The notes: generated by a model not told the origin, from the sequence alone. Positions 1-13,500 are shown, counted from the first letter of the stretch. The stretch is DNA of 64,000 nt from Eupeodes corollae (GCF_945859685.1 NC_079147.1:48986177-49050176); one strand, 5' to 3'. Numbers and translations: made by a program.

Positions 1-28
1 TTGTCTTTCCATGTACTACGTTTATATA

Positions 29-636
29 GGCTGCGTTCAATCTCAGTCAGATAGGGTATCCGGTTACCTTTTAGTAAGTGTTTTACGTGTAAATTAACAG
101 CTAATCAAGAACAGCTGAGATGTCAAAAAAAAGAGTGCAAAGGTATCCAAGAATTTCTGGGCTATATAGGTATCTGATAGAGCAGCTGATTCAACACATG
201 GTTGAATTTCAAAAAAGTTGAAAATGGATTTCAGCTTTTTGTATTTGTTGGTAAAAAAAAAGATACACAATGTTAGTTGAAGCAGTATTTGAGGATGTTC
301 TGTACATAACAGACGATAAAGAAGCTATTTGCCTCCTATAGAAATCCAATTGAGTTAAGAGGAAATTTAACATAGATTACAGATTAAGGTTATCTCTTAC
401 TTATGAAATTTGTACGCCCTAACAATTTATCATCGTCCAACGAATCATTTGAATTATCTATTTAAAGCTATTATCTATTCGAAGCTTAAATGTTTCTCTG
501 CTTTTGTTAATAGCTGAAAATTGTTTTTATTTTATGATAGCTACCTCAATAAAGCTATCCAACTCGTTCAACAAGGTATGTATCTTAAAATCCACCTATC
601 CAAGATACCCTATCCAACACGAAATTGAACACAGCC
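29..636. mobile_element. PIF/Harbinger-like MITE, copy 1
   Basis: A 608-bp element with imperfect terminal inverted repeats. The left end reads GGCTGCGTTCAATCTC and the right end is its near complement (GAAATTGAACACAGCC). It is flanked by a direct ATA on both sides (26-28 and 637-639). There is no transposase ORF. A second copy lies at 39147-39933 with matching ends and interior. Three-base duplications and G-rich ends fit PIF/Harbinger non-autonomous elements; the superfamily is inferred. This copy lacks about 140 bp that the second copy has. Confidence 0.7.
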
Positions 637-663
637 ATAGCTGACAGCTCTAAAATACCTAGG

Positions 664-1199
664 CATTGGACAGGTTCAGATGACATAAGAGACCTGAAAG
701 TAAGTTTCTTAGTATCTGATTGGCCAGCAGCCAAAATATTTCCTTCCAATTAAGGCAAATTAGTTGGAAAGTTGACTGAAAAGCTAGTCAAGAAAAATCT
801 CCCTTACTATAAAGTCAAGTCTACTCATGTCAAAATGAAAGTTGATCATGTTTTTCTTTATTTAACTAAAAACTAAATTGTATTTATTTATTTTCTTTCT
901 TCACAATTTCATCTTTTGTTGTGTAGAAGGTTTGTTGTCATTTTTAAAAATAAATATGTAACATTCCTTTTCATTACAAAATACAAATCGTGATGGGCTT
1001 GTAACTTGCCTGGGGGGTGTTTTGTAGCCAATAATATTTTTAGTAGTTTTTGTATGATGAACTAAAGGTAGGAGATGTTAGTGAATTAAAGTTCCAAGTT
1101 TGAAATGTATGACACTTAAAAACTAACAGTTGCCTTGGTCAAAATTTACGTCTAAATAATGCAGTTGACTGCTGAGGAAGTCCCTTATGTTGTCTGAAC
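664..1199. mobile_element. MITE family M, copy 1 (right end clipped)
   Basis: Starts with CATTGGACAGGTTCAGA and ends with the complement of the family terminus (TTATGTTGTCTGAAC), lacking the last about ten bases. The interior matches the copies at 23833-26525 and 26521-27077, including the motif TCTGATTGGCCAGC. No coding capacity. The superfamily is not assigned, because no clear direct target duplication is visible. Confidence 0.65.
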
Positions 1200-2776
1200 A
1201 AAAAATTTAATGCGAAAAATAACCTCATGAAACGACTTAATATGACCCATGCTATTTTGTTTGTGACAATTTACGATAGAGCACACTGTACACAAATATC
1301 AAGCGCATTATTACAGTTTCTTAGTTTTTCTTACATTTTCTCTCTAGGCAATGATTGTCTATCTGACATTAAACATAGGTATGACAATAATTTCAAGATT
1401 GATGAATACAAAAAAAAACATATTTCATGGTTTTAGAAGAAGTGTTTTAAGCAAACCTCCAAATTCATTTAAGCTACTATTGTGCTCACGGCCGCTCTAA
1501 AAGGAATAATCTAAAGTAAATTCAATTCATATTGTAAGTGGATCGAGAGATTTAATTGGATCGGTGGCCGGATACCGAAAATAAGCTTTCACAAAAAGCA
1601 CGTTCCTTAGTTAAATAAAATAAAAAAAAAAACAATATCCCTAAGATAATAAAATTAAGTTTTGTTTTAGCTAAATTGTATAAATAAATTATGAGCATGA
1701 ATTTGACATGCTTTCTAAATATTTAAATCTTTCCGATGTCAAAATCAAGGATGTGTCCTTGAAATGATACACTTATTATTTTACAATAATCAACTAATTA
1801 ATATTGATGGTTTTTTAAAGATGATATAAACTCGTTGTAGCTCCAAAAAAAAGTATATTTTAATAAAGATTTTGGTGAAGTAAGTTCAAATTCTGAGTCT
1901 TAATTCATAAACCTCTTTTTTTCTTATTCTGGAGTTAAATATGTACGGATAGAAAGTTTTTGCATTACCCATGTTTTGTTGGAAAATCTATCCATAGTAT
2001 AGTAGGATTTTACACGAATAACAAAAACAATATCCATAGTATGAATACTAGCGACAAAAGTTAGAGTAGAATCTTACTAGGGATGGGTTTTTGACATTTA
2101 TCCGAGATTTCGTTGTTGGTGCGATTGATATAGCATTTGTATCTCGATGGCTGTGTTCGTTGAGTAGTTGTGCATTTGGAATCAAGTGTGTTTTCCATTA
2201 GGGAAAAAATTAATCTATTACTGTTGATATTATTTAGTTTTGTTAGTGAAAATGGACTACTAGTTTCCACCAAAGGTATAAACCATCGTTTAGATTAAAT
2301 AAATCTTTTTCCACCGCACAGAAAGATCGAAAAATGATTAAGTTTGACAGCACTTTCTAAAATGCAAATACTCGTAGTGTTTCGATGTTTTTAATGTGTG
2401 AAGTGCAAGTGAGATAGTTTGTTTTGTTAAAAACAATGAAGAACTGATTAGTTCAGCACCATATAAGAATACCTATTCCTTGTCCATTTTGTTTTTTGTA
2501 ATTTAATTAAAATAAAACTATATTTTTTGTTCATGCCATTACCGGTAAAACCATCTCCTCCATAAAGGTTTTTCTTCACAAATTTTGACTCGACTCCGAT
2601 CCCCGACGGGATTAAATGAACTTTTTTTATAGAATCTCAATTTCCAGGTGTGTTCTTACCATTTCTTCCTGAAAATTGTCCATTTTATTAGTTTTAGATA
2701 GTTTATTTTTGCTAAGTTAATTTTAACTTTTGATTTTCACAAAACTTTATTCTATTTGTGTGTTTTTTTTGTATTA
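1200..2776. other. No gene recognised
   Basis: AT-rich sequence with only short ORFs (under 75 codons) that resemble no family I know. It may be intergenic, or part of a 5' intron of UBE2O whose first exon is not in view. Confidence 0.5.
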
Positions 2777-2791
2777 TTATTCTGACAGACC

Positions 2792-3244
2792 GAGGTACCC
2801 GTGGCATGATGGTTAGTGCGTTCGACGTTATAGTTTAACTTAGAGTGTCCGTATGGGACCATTAAGTTAGTTGTAAGTTATGGATAATTAGGCTAGTTTT
2901 ATGAATTTTTGTCTAGCTTTAAGATAGGTTTAAGATTGAACTAATAAAAATGAATTAAAAAAAAAAAAAAGTGCGTTCGACTGTCATGCTAGAGGTCTTG
3001 GGTTCGATCCCTGTCTATGCCATCTAAAGTCTTTTCACGGGTACTGCCTCTTGCGAGGAATTGACAAATTCTCCAAGAGTAACTATTGTCATGCTTTCTC
3101 AAAATTAGCCGTTCGGAGTCGGCATATAAACGGTCCCCTCCATTCCTGACAACATTACTCGCACACAGGAATGGTTGAGAGTTGTAAGTCACTAGGCCTT
3201 GGTTCCCAACGGACTGTCGCGCCACTTAATTTATTTATTTAAAT
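2792..3244 (+). mobile_element. tRNA-derived SINE with 15-bp target duplication
   Basis: The head is tRNA-like, with an A-box-like TGGCATGATGG at 2802-2812 and a B-box-like GGTTCGATCCC near 3001-3011, so it carries an internal RNA polymerase III promoter. A non-tRNA body follows, and the 3' end reads GGACTGTCGCGCCACTTAA followed by (ATTT)n. The unit is flanked by TTATTCTGACAGACC at 2777-2791 and 3245-3259, the target-site duplication (TSD). A 144-bp poly(A) insert with its own duplication interrupts the tRNA head. Without the insert the SINE is about 300 bp. Partial copies lie at 23283-23506 and 27195-27348. Confidence 0.88.
2827..2970 (+). mobile_element. Short poly(A) retro-insertion inside the SINE
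   Basis: A 144-bp segment ends with AATAAA-like sequence and a run of 14 A. It is bounded by GTGCGTTCGAC at 2816-2826 and 2971-2981, an 11-bp direct duplication of SINE sequence. This is the signature of target-primed reverse transcription of a 5'-truncated LINE or another polyadenylated RNA. The source RNA is not recognised. Confidence 0.85.
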
Positions 3245-3514
3245 TTATTCTGACAGACCATCTTTCAGTTGTACCAATTTCTAAATAAAATAATCTGGCT
3301 ACTGCGGTCGTTTTGTTGGCAATTTCTCACTGTACTATATATGGAATTGCAAAGAAACGCACTATTTATGGGAATAAAATTAGCTTAAAACTCATCTTAA
3401 AAATTTTAAGCTTCTTAATATCAGTAGTGTGACATATTTAAGGCGATAGTTTGATTTGTGACCCGATGTTTTATTTTACCAAAAAAGTTTAACAAATTTG
3501 TTTAAGTTTTCTCC

Positions 3515-3710
3515 ATTAGGTATTTCTAAAGCGTTTAAAATCAAGATTAAAGAACTTAAAGATTCGAATTTTTCAATCTTAGTTTTAGTGGATGATTTAA
3601 ATGATTTTGAGTTTGATATTAAGTAATTTATAATCTGCCTCAGGGTTCTCTTCTATCTCCGACTTTCTTTCTTAAATTTATGAACTATTTGTATTTACAT
3701 CATTTTATTT
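3515..3710 (+). mobile_element. Possible LINE reverse-transcriptase relic
   Basis: Two short reading-frame scraps resemble boxes of jockey/CR1-type reverse transcriptases. GISKAF near 3520 resembles the LDISKAF box, and PQGSLLSPTFFL near 3640-3680 resembles GVPQGSVLSPTLFL of the copy at 49616-52355. The sequence between them is badly decayed. Confidence 0.35.
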
Positions 3711-4219
3711 TGTTCTTTATATTCACACCTTATTTTATTTGGATGTAAAAAACAAAAAGGAGATTTGCAGTATTTTTGTGATAGGGATTGATTATTTTAA
3801 AAATTTAATATTTATCGTCTCTTAAAAAAGTCTTTTTTCTTTAAACAAATCGTAATAACCGCAAATATTTAGTTTATTCAGTAGTATCCTCTTTTTATAA
3901 CCCTTCAGTTTCGATAGCATATAAATTACTTTTTGCTCAGTCTTGATCCATGGATCGTCTTGCTTGAAACTGAATGACCTTCAATACTGCATTCCTGAAC
4001 ACATGCTTTTAGGCATTCAGACCAAGCACTCTGGTATCCGCAATGGCTTGGTTTTGAAAACAATTTGTTTCGGTTTTCTTTGTCGTCTCAAACCTAGGAA
4101 CCTGAATTCAAATGTTCTCTTAGTAGAAAGCTGTTGTCCATTCGCTTCATGTGACCGAGTTTATGAAGTGGAAGCTTTTTAACTTTTTAAACTACATCCA
4201 TATTTTTTACAGCTAATAT

Positions 4220-4395
4220 CCTACATATATATCTTCTGTGTGAAGATTCGGTATTTAGTCGGTCTGTCAATTGAAGAGTTGCAGAAAGGCTTAAGATGTT
4301 CACATATTATGAAAGATAGAAGTGGGAAGCTCGCATTGGCCTAAGTGTGCCCTACTCCACCACGGACAGCCACTTTAACCTAACCTAACCTACGT
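4220..4395 (+). mobile_element. Possible LINE 3' end with (TAACC) tail
   Basis: Non-coding sequence ending in CCACTTTAACCTAACCTAAC, about three TAACC units. I associate this kind of 3' end with some insect LINEs. It is assigned only by that tail, and no ORF is attached. Confidence 0.35.
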
Positions 4396-4548
4396 ACATA
4401 CAAGCTTGTCATAAAGGCTCATTTCCTACTAGTATGTTGAATTTTCAGAGTATAAATGATGTCCACTAAGAGTCTTGTACAAAATTACGTTGATATTGTA
4501 CTCAGGATGCGATTTATCATTTTTTCTTTTTTTTGTATAAATTTAAAG

Positions 4549-7500
4549 GTTGGCCTTGCTGATCGGACCCTTATGCCCGGCGATGTTGTTCGCCGCTTGG
4601 TTCCTGGGAAAGACACGCAGCGCGGCTATTGCCGAGAGATCAATATGCGTTCAGATGTCCGAATTCTAGGCACAAAGAATATAATTAAAAATGTTATGGC
4701 CGAACGACTACAACCAATGGTCAGAATGCCACGTGACAGTGCTGTTTGTCTAGACTCTTGGGTGGGCAGTGTAAAGGCTGTCAATGAGAAAATTGTGTTA
4801 AAGTAAGTTCCCTTAATTAAAAAAAACTTATTTTACAAGCTAAAAGCTTTCTTACCATAGATCGTCTTGTGGTGCTTTAATTGAAGTTTCTGACTTGGAA
4901 TTGATGCATTTTACTGATACCAATACTAAATTTCGCAATGGGCACTTTGCCGAAATGGTCTATTATCCAGGGCAAGTTATCAATGGGCGTCTCGAATCTA
5001 TGGATAATGTTAAAATACTTTCACCAACAAATAAGAATTGGAAGCCTTTGTCTAAGAAATTCAGAAAGGTATTTCCTTGATTGTGATCTTGTGGACTTTT
5101 GATGAAAACTCATATGTAACTTTATTTTAGTTCACAGTACAATCGGTACGTCTCGACTCTGTTTGGGTGCATTGGCAATGCAAAGCCCTCTCCGAAGATG
5201 GTGACATTAAGTCGAATCTCCTACAACAGCCCGATCCATCTGTAAGTGGTGCCGATTTGGATCGACTCAAACGCCTAAACCTATTCGAATCATGCATGCT
5301 CCAGATAAACGATAAGAGTTATCTGAAATTTGCCGACTGTGATGTGGTTGTACGAAAGTCCGTATGGGAGAAAGAACACGGTAGGAAAGCGAAAGAAATC
5401 TTTAAAACATACAGTTCCTTATAAATGTATTTGTATCCATTTCAGCTATAAAATACAAACTCCTCTTGAGTCAGCAAGAGAAAGAGGAACACTTAAATAA
5501 AAACCAAAGTAGAAGTACCAAAGCCCCAACTCCATTCCGAAACGAAAAGACTAAAACCAAATTCTCCAATTCATCATTGGAAACACCCGGTCAGGAGAAA
5601 CTACCTATGCGAATGTCCTTGAAACCGTTGAGCAAAGCTAATCTGGAAAAGTTCAATACATCGAAAGAGAGGAGTGAGACTGAGAAGAAAACGCTAGACG
5701 GAGAATCCCAGCAACAACAGAATCAAGTTGTCTCTGCTGATGGCTGGCAAACAGATGAAGATGAAGCCGAAGGACTTGATGATGATGATGAAACTGAGAG
5801 CACCGCTACAACCATATCGACTTGCTCGAGCCCCACTCCGCGAAGTAGTCCAAAACATACGTCCAGATTGCAGAAGAAGCAAGTAAAAAAATTAAAGAAA
5901 ACCAGCACCAGTGCCAGCTCGACCACGCCCCTTCCTAATGTCGGTGATGAACTTGTCACCGAATCAATGATGGTTTATAGTACAGCTACTGTGGTATGGC
6001 AGGATGGAGCAGTGGAGACGGGAATACCATCAACTCAGCTGTATCCTATTCATCATTTAGATGATCATGTGAGCTTCCTCTTAACACTGTTTGTATACTT
6101 TTTATTATAATTTCTCTCTCATTTAGGAATTCTTTCCTGGAGATTTCGTTGTCTGCGGCAAAGAAGATTCCGATGTATCGTTCCGAGACTATGGTGTCAT
6201 TCAGACAGTTGATCATCATGGAAGAACAGCCACAGTCAAATGGTTCACCACTTACACCTCCGCTGTTGAGCCTAAGTAAGTTTCAATGCATAAAATTTCG
6301 ATTATTTCTTGAATTTATGACTCGTGTTTTTGTGCTCCTCAGGCCGACTTACAAGGGTCAATCCGAGATGAGTGTGTACGATCTTAAAGATCATCCTGAT
6401 TTCCAATATCGACCCGGAACCATGGTTATTCGTGTGGCGAATTTCCTTGGTGAAGACGCCACGTGCACGGCTGGCCAAATCATAGACAATTACATCGATG
6501 GCCGTGTGAAGGTTTGGTGGGTTGATGGACACATAAGTATGTGCTGGCCACAGGATCTTTTCGAAGTGGGGCAGTATGATCATGCCGATTGGGCTCACGA
6601 TACCGATGACTCATGGGAGACAGAGAGTGAAACTAGTGAATTCGGAGGAGACACTCCACAGCTCAAGTTCTCAGAATCACATATTTTGTCGAATTTCGAA
6701 AGAGCTCGCGTGGCGATTTCGAGGTTAGAGGAGATTTTCAGCTTGAATCCAAATCTACAAAATCATGATGTAAGTATTTAAATTTTACATCGTAACTTGG
6801 GAAGGATATGAGTCTTAAAAAGATTCAATATTATATTCAAAATGTGAATGTCGACGTTGAATCAATGTTTGTTACGTTTAAGAGGAGGAATTATTTCAAT
6901 CGAACTTGAAAGAGATAGGGATGTCCTGATTCAAGTTTATTCTCAATTTTTTAATAAGAGATTTTATGTTCAATTGTTTTTTGGGAGATATCACTGAAAG
7001 TTCATTCTAAAGAGGAAGGTATACCATTTACAATGGAAAAGAAATGATATCCAATGGTCGCCACGGCTATCGGCAATCTATTTTAATTTTCCAAGCTTCA
7101 GCAAGAAATTATCTATACTGTTTATGTTGGCTCAGTTGTATAGAACCTGCTTGGAATAGTAATGTTTGTACTTGTAACGTCGTCGCAGACATTGTCTCTC
7201 AAGCAAACGAATCTTTTTGATTTGAGATGGGGCTACGTTGAACCATAAGGTGCCTCTCGATTTGGTCCAACGATCACTAGATTTTTCCAGTTCTTTCTCG
7301 TATCCCTTGAGTATCCATACAGCGGAGTCCTGAACAGAATAGTTTCGCATTTCTAAAAGTTGATTTTCAACTTCCAGTCATCGCAATATTGCTGAATCTT
7401 GTCGAAGTCAACTTGCAAAAGTGTCTTGATAACCTCAATTTTTGGGGCCGTTCTGTACGCAATAAGATCGTCGGCGTACGCTTTTGCCTGAGTCAGACTT

Positions 7501-10500
7501 GCTATCATATCACTGGTGTAAATGCTGAACTAGATCGGCGAGTTGACAGCTCCCTGTTGAAGACTATTTTTAATATCAAACATTTTGGTAGATGTTACAT
7601 TGCCAAAAATTGACAGTCTACCATTAGGCATATCATAAAGCACATACAACTGTGGTTTACTTATGCCAAATCGGGTTAACTTTAGATACAGACCCTCTAA
7701 CAATACGGTGTCGAAGGCCTTCTCCAAGTCAACCAGACAAGCACCCGTACATTGCCTTTTAGGTTTGTTCCACTGGATATCAGAAACAAGCTTGGATGTA
7801 GCATGAATAGTGTCATGTCTCGCCCTAAAGCCGAATTATTTTGTTGTTCTCAGCCCACTTGGACAGACCTCTATTTATAGCCTTCTCGAATACCTTACTG
7901 ATACTCGGCAGAAGACTTATCGACCGGAGATTCGCCGGATTGGAGTTGTCATTTCCCTTTTTCGGGAGGGATGTACCACAGCTGTTTTCGAATGAACCGG
8001 ATAATATGCATTATTCAGAACGTTGTTAAACAGAGTGGTGTAAATGTCCACAGCTTGCTGAGGTAAATTTCGTAGTACAATGTTGGATATACCATCGACA
8101 CCTGCTGACTTCTTTTTCTTTAATGAATCGAAGATAAGCTGCAGCTCTATCTTCGTGACTAAGACGGTATAAACCCCGTTTTACTAGGTGATGATGACAT
8201 TTTCGTTTTCGTCATTGAACCTGGTAAAACCGAGGTTCTCGGATCGTCACTGTCTTTTGTCGTTACGCAGGTAGAAGTGGTGCTGCAGGGCTCTATTCTC
8301 CAAGTCGCGATTAAGGCGAATGCTAAAATTCACCTTGCCGTAAAGCAGCCCCCCACCTCCTCTGCTTTCTCCTGCGGATCTAAAATAATCTTGGTCCACA
8401 ACAATATCTAACCGTATAGATAGATAGAGAGCCTTTCCAAAGATTATTCTTGAGTTTTTTGAGCCCCAAAAGTGAAAATTTTGTTTATTAAAAGCTGAAA
8501 ATACATTGTAATAAGTGGACAATATTGAGTCTGGTAAAGCATTCCACATTCGTGTAGTGCGACTAAAAAAGGAATCTCTGTACAATCCTAATACAGTACG
8601 ACCGGAATTAGGATCAAGATTAAACTGATGGGCATTCCTAAAAGAACGAATATTACGGTTGAATTGTTTGAGGGAAGGAATGCAACTGGACATTTCATTA
8701 GAGCATTGCTTATGGAAGTTGACTTGACCTTTTCTAACAACCCTTCGTCTACCTGTTTTGTAATTTCTTTGTCTACAGCTTCAGTTAATGGAAATGGTTC
8801 CCTTCGGGCCTTAAAGAATTTAGGCAAGGCATTTTTTTTGTATGTGTAATCTAGCTTGGTATCCCACAATTTTTCCAGTAGAAGGCAAAAATAAATGTTT
8901 GTACTTGCTCACAATGTCTTTAAGCTTTGTATTGTTGAATTTGTCTGCTTGAATAGTTTTTACATCCATTCCTGGTTTGTGTAGTTGGTCGGCGATGATC
9001 CGATCCCAGTTGAGTTAAATAGTACGGAGCCATTCGCGTTCTAGTAAGGGCTTCCTTTCGGCTCGCACCAGATACAGTTTAACTTTGTGGTTATTTGTTG
9101 CAGTTGCTACATTAACCATAATGTATCCCACACAATCCAATGGAGTTTTGCAGTAGCTGTATAGCAACGTATCATTATCATGTATATCCAAATCACAAAA
9201 GTGCCTTTCCGCATCACCTAAGCTCACGATCGTCAACGGTGCACCTTTATCAATTTCAAAATTTAAAAGAGAATTATTAACTTTAAGATTACAAAATATT
9301 TTGGAACGTTTAATAGTACTTAATTTATTGTTTTTAATATTGTTTGACCCTCCCTCGTATATTTGGCGCTTTTTCTTCAAGCAAACTTTACGAAGATGTC
9401 CTTTGGTCTTGCAGAATCCATAAACCGCTTCTTTATAGGTACAATATCTTGCCAAGTGGGAGGTGCTACCAAACCGGTAACACTTTCTAGTAAATTGCTG
9501 TCTATTGCCCGTGCCCGCTGTCTTTTCGATTTTGTTTGTATCTTTCCGCTTATCGCCAAATGCATTGACTGTTTCTTGGATTTCGTTAACGCTTGGCCTC
9601 GACATGTATTCATGTAATCAATGCCCCCTTTTTCAGCTGTCTCCAAGGCATTGGCGGTGTTCGCAGCTATTTCCAAAGTCAAGTCGCTTTTTTCGAGTAG
9701 ACGATTTTTTGGTTTATTAACACAAATTGATTTCTTAAGGCTGTACTTAGGTAGACGTTTCAAAGTAACTAAGAACTCCGCACATGTTTCACTTTCCTTT
9801 TTTTTCAAGGATCTCATTCGGTTTCGGGTCGAAATGTTCTTCTAAAATATTTATTATTTCGCTGTATTGTGAATCTTCTGGTAAGTTGGGCATGAGCTTG
9901 TCGCACAGCACATCGTGAGTAGGGGCTCCCATATAGTGTAGCAAATATTGCTTCTTTTTCGAAACATCGCAATTGAAAATTTCGAACACGATTTCAAATC
10001 ATTTAAACGAATGTGACCATTTGGTGAAACCAAACGTCGAATCCCTCGAAATTAAATTGGATTGTTGTAGGCGCAGCAGCGGCTGCAGCAGTATTTGCCA
10101 TTGTAGTGAATGGTTTAGGTTATGTCACCTTAAGACTGCACGTGAACAAAATTAAGTCTGCATTTTATATTTTGTATGTATTTGGTGTTGTATTTTTTTC
10201 AATTATTTAATCAATGTAACACTTGTATTTTTCTTTAAAATTAGACAACGGTCACCTATCATTTTTGGAGCTATCTTTTGAATTCTGTCCAAGAGACTCA
10301 AGTGGGTTATAGGAGCACCTGCCCAAATAATGGGAATTGTCCTCAAGTTTTGGACGAATATGGGTTTTATAAATTATAGCCAGATCAGAAGGGGTAAAAA
10401 ACTTCTTGCATCGTCAGAGAAAACCTAAACATTTAACAGCATTTTTGCCAATGTCATATGTGATCACTCCACAACAAGGAGTTTTTAATGCATGTACCTA

Positions 10501-13500
10501 GAACTGATAGCGGTTCAGTCTCCTTGATGCAAGTACCACTCATGGATAGTTGCACTGGGGGAGGGTTACAATTTTGCGACAGTAGACAGCATTGAGTTTT
10601 CGAAGAATTAAATTCTACACGGTTTTTGATTCCCCAATGCTGTCAAGATCATAATTCAATTAGTTTATCACACGCTGCCGATGGTAGTCCACATCCGAAG
10701 AACAAGGATAAGAATCTTAAAACTAATATGAAAAGCATATATGTCCGTTACAGGTCTTTCTAGCTTGTTGAAACTTATTCCGGTTTTCCTTAGTGGGTTT
10801 GGGTTTGTAATTCCGAAAATTTTCATAATAATAATAATAAATTTACTCGAGATAAAATTTCTAATCACTGATAAAGCTTCGGTTCCCAACGATCACCAAA
10901 ATCACGCATCAGTGAGCGTGGTTATTAGACAGATCGGGAACCGTCTCAAAACCTAACGCGTGCTATTGTCAAGTGTAGTTTCTTTCTGTCTGTTGTTCTT
11001 TCTCTTCCGTCCTAATGTTTTGTGTTGTTATCACCTTACATAGTCTAGTCGCTCAAGGTGCTGTGTTCTCTGCTATAAACATTTATGTGCTGAGTAGAAT
11101 GTAATGTAATTTCTCATTCCACAAAAAATTAAGTTTGTAATCATATATGCACTGGAATTCACGTCACTATCGAGGAAGCATAGTGTCTAGTTAAAGTTCA
11201 TGAAGAATGCAATGAGACCGTCCCAGTTGGCATTCTCATATTGCCAAACGGTTTTCGTATGTTCTCACCGATAGATAGAAATGGAAGAAAAGCCGCCTTT
11301 TTAAGGGACAAGCTGTACAAATCCAGTTTTCCACCAGTCCTGTGGAAATCTGTATAATAGAATATATAGAAAAGCTTAGACAGTTGTTTTTCTAGCGTTG
11401 GAGACCACCTCTTGAGGATAAAAAAAGTAATTATCCGGGACGGTGATATTTTAGTAGTCTTGTCACTGCACGAGCGTACAAAAGTTTCGTCCCATTAAAC
11501 CGTTTAAGCTCTGAAGTACAGACAAATTCATGTCTTACTCTGGCAGCGTCGTAAAAGCTGATAATTTGATTTATTAATCGACCATATTTGTTTTTTTTTT
11601 TAGATCTTCTTGCGTTCTAAATGGTTTTTTAAATTGGCGCGGGTAGATTTTGGAAACCCGTAGCGGCCATTTTGTTGAACAGAACGTACAAATGATTAAA
11701 CTTTATTATAAAAATGAGTGTTTCTTAACGCAAACGCGTTGCGCCCATTTTACAGTAGACGTGGCTGCCCTTCATTGTCGACTCTTCAACGAATGTACAG
11801 CAAGAACTCGGCCTTTCGCAGACTTCTACTTGGCAAATTTTGCGTCGGGACTGGGCCTACACCCGTACAAGATCCACCTGACTCAGGAGCTCAAAGTTCA
11901 TGACCATAGACAACGCCGTTTGATCGCTAACTCGACTTCGAACCGTTTGAAAGGGGACACCAATTTGGACCTAAAAAAACATCTTTAGTGAAGAGGCGCC
12001 GTATATGGGACGACATCAATCCACGTGAGGTTCATCAGGTGATAATGCATCCTCAAAAGTTACCGTTTGGTGTGGGTTTTGGGCCAGCACCGTAATTGGT
12101 TCGTGCTTTTTTGAAAACGACGTTAGTGAGGCGGTCACCTTTAACAGCAAGCGCTACAAAACGATGAAACGATGATAACTAATTTCTAATGGCCAAAATT
12201 GAACCATATTTACCTAGACGACATGTGGTTCCAGCAGGACGGCGCTATGTACCACATAGCAACCGCCACGAATCTACCCGCTCTTATTAAAAAACACTTT
12301 AGTATCACCACCTCGCTAGCTGTTATCTACCATAGCGTGTACCTCGAAGAATTTTATTAGAAGGTTCCTTATTGGTCGTTCATGCGAGGTATGTTACAAG
12401 TTAGGTAAGGTTAGCTTGTATGCATTTAGGGTGATGCATCCGTAAGCCAGAGAAACATCTCACTTGGATCCAGTGTGCTCCCCAGGAAAAGGGGAAGGAT
12501 TTGGTAGGGTATATAAAGGTTGATAAGAATTTCGGTTAAGGGTGAACCATTTTGATTCATTCTGATCATTTCTGAATGTCGAAAAAAGTAATTTCCTAAT
12601 ATTATCATTCTTCTTTTGGCTAACCTTGGGCAATCGCTTAAAAAGTGTAAAGTATCTCCTTCTGCGTCCTCGTCCTCACATACTCTTCATAAAAATACAC
12701 ACTGCGTCCATGGGGGTACCCAATGGGTTGTGATCCAATATAATACCTATTTATAAGGACAGCTGAGTCCTAACTCCTTCCAAAATCTTTGAAATCTTAG
12801 GCCAAAGATTCATTTTAACTCTATAGCTGATAACCTGCTGTTTCTCATTTTAATGAAACATTGGTAGATTTGTTTATTCAATTGTTCTGGGACTTAAAAT
12901 TTTGGATTCCATATGACTGTGACTGAGCATTGAATCAATTTTGGCCAATTTGTCTGCCTATTTATTACCTTCAATTTCACAGTGCCCTAGGACCCAACGA
13001 ATGATAACCGTGTTCGCTTCACTGAGTAAACAAAGCTCCCTACAGCATTGCTTTACCAGTTTTGACTTTGTGGAGGTTACAGGTTACTTGCCCACGGACT
13101 GGTATGAATTTTAAGAAAAATGTGATATGTACACATATTGTATTGCCTCCTGAATGGTCCTTACCTACAAATACCCTCCTTAAGGCTTATTTCTTCAAAG
13201 TTAAAAGAGGTCGAAGTTCCCTTCACTAAGTATCTCAAGTGGGCTAGACCACGTTCCTTTAAAGCAAGATTTAAAATATTATAGTTAAGTTTAAAGGCCC
13301 CCGGCAGACTACAGAGAATGGAAAACAAAAAAATTCTGAATGTGGATCATTCAACTGCATATTCTTCGATTTAGGAACTACCTTTAAATCGATTTTATCA
13401 ACAACTTGCTGGGCTCATATTTTGTTTGTTTTGTTAATTATGAATTACGTTTTGTCTTCCGGAAATCGGATCTCGTTCTCATAAAAATAATGATGTTTTT

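Noticed and set aside
2802..3011. A tRNA gene at the A/B-box sequence
   Set aside because: The arms do not fold into a full tRNA, a poly(A) insert splits it, and the same head recurs at 27195 with a SINE body.
4375..4395. Telomere-like AACCT repeats
   Set aside because: Only about three units, at the end of LINE-like sequence; better explained as a LINE tail.
4456..4548. The ATG at 4456 as the UBE2O start
   Set aside because: The codons from 4456 to 4548 include a polypyrimidine tract and AG acceptor and read as intron. Family proteins have a longer N-terminus.
8710..10246. An active endogenous retrovirus
   Set aside because: No LTRs, integrase or envelope; protease active site changed and gag interrupted by stops.
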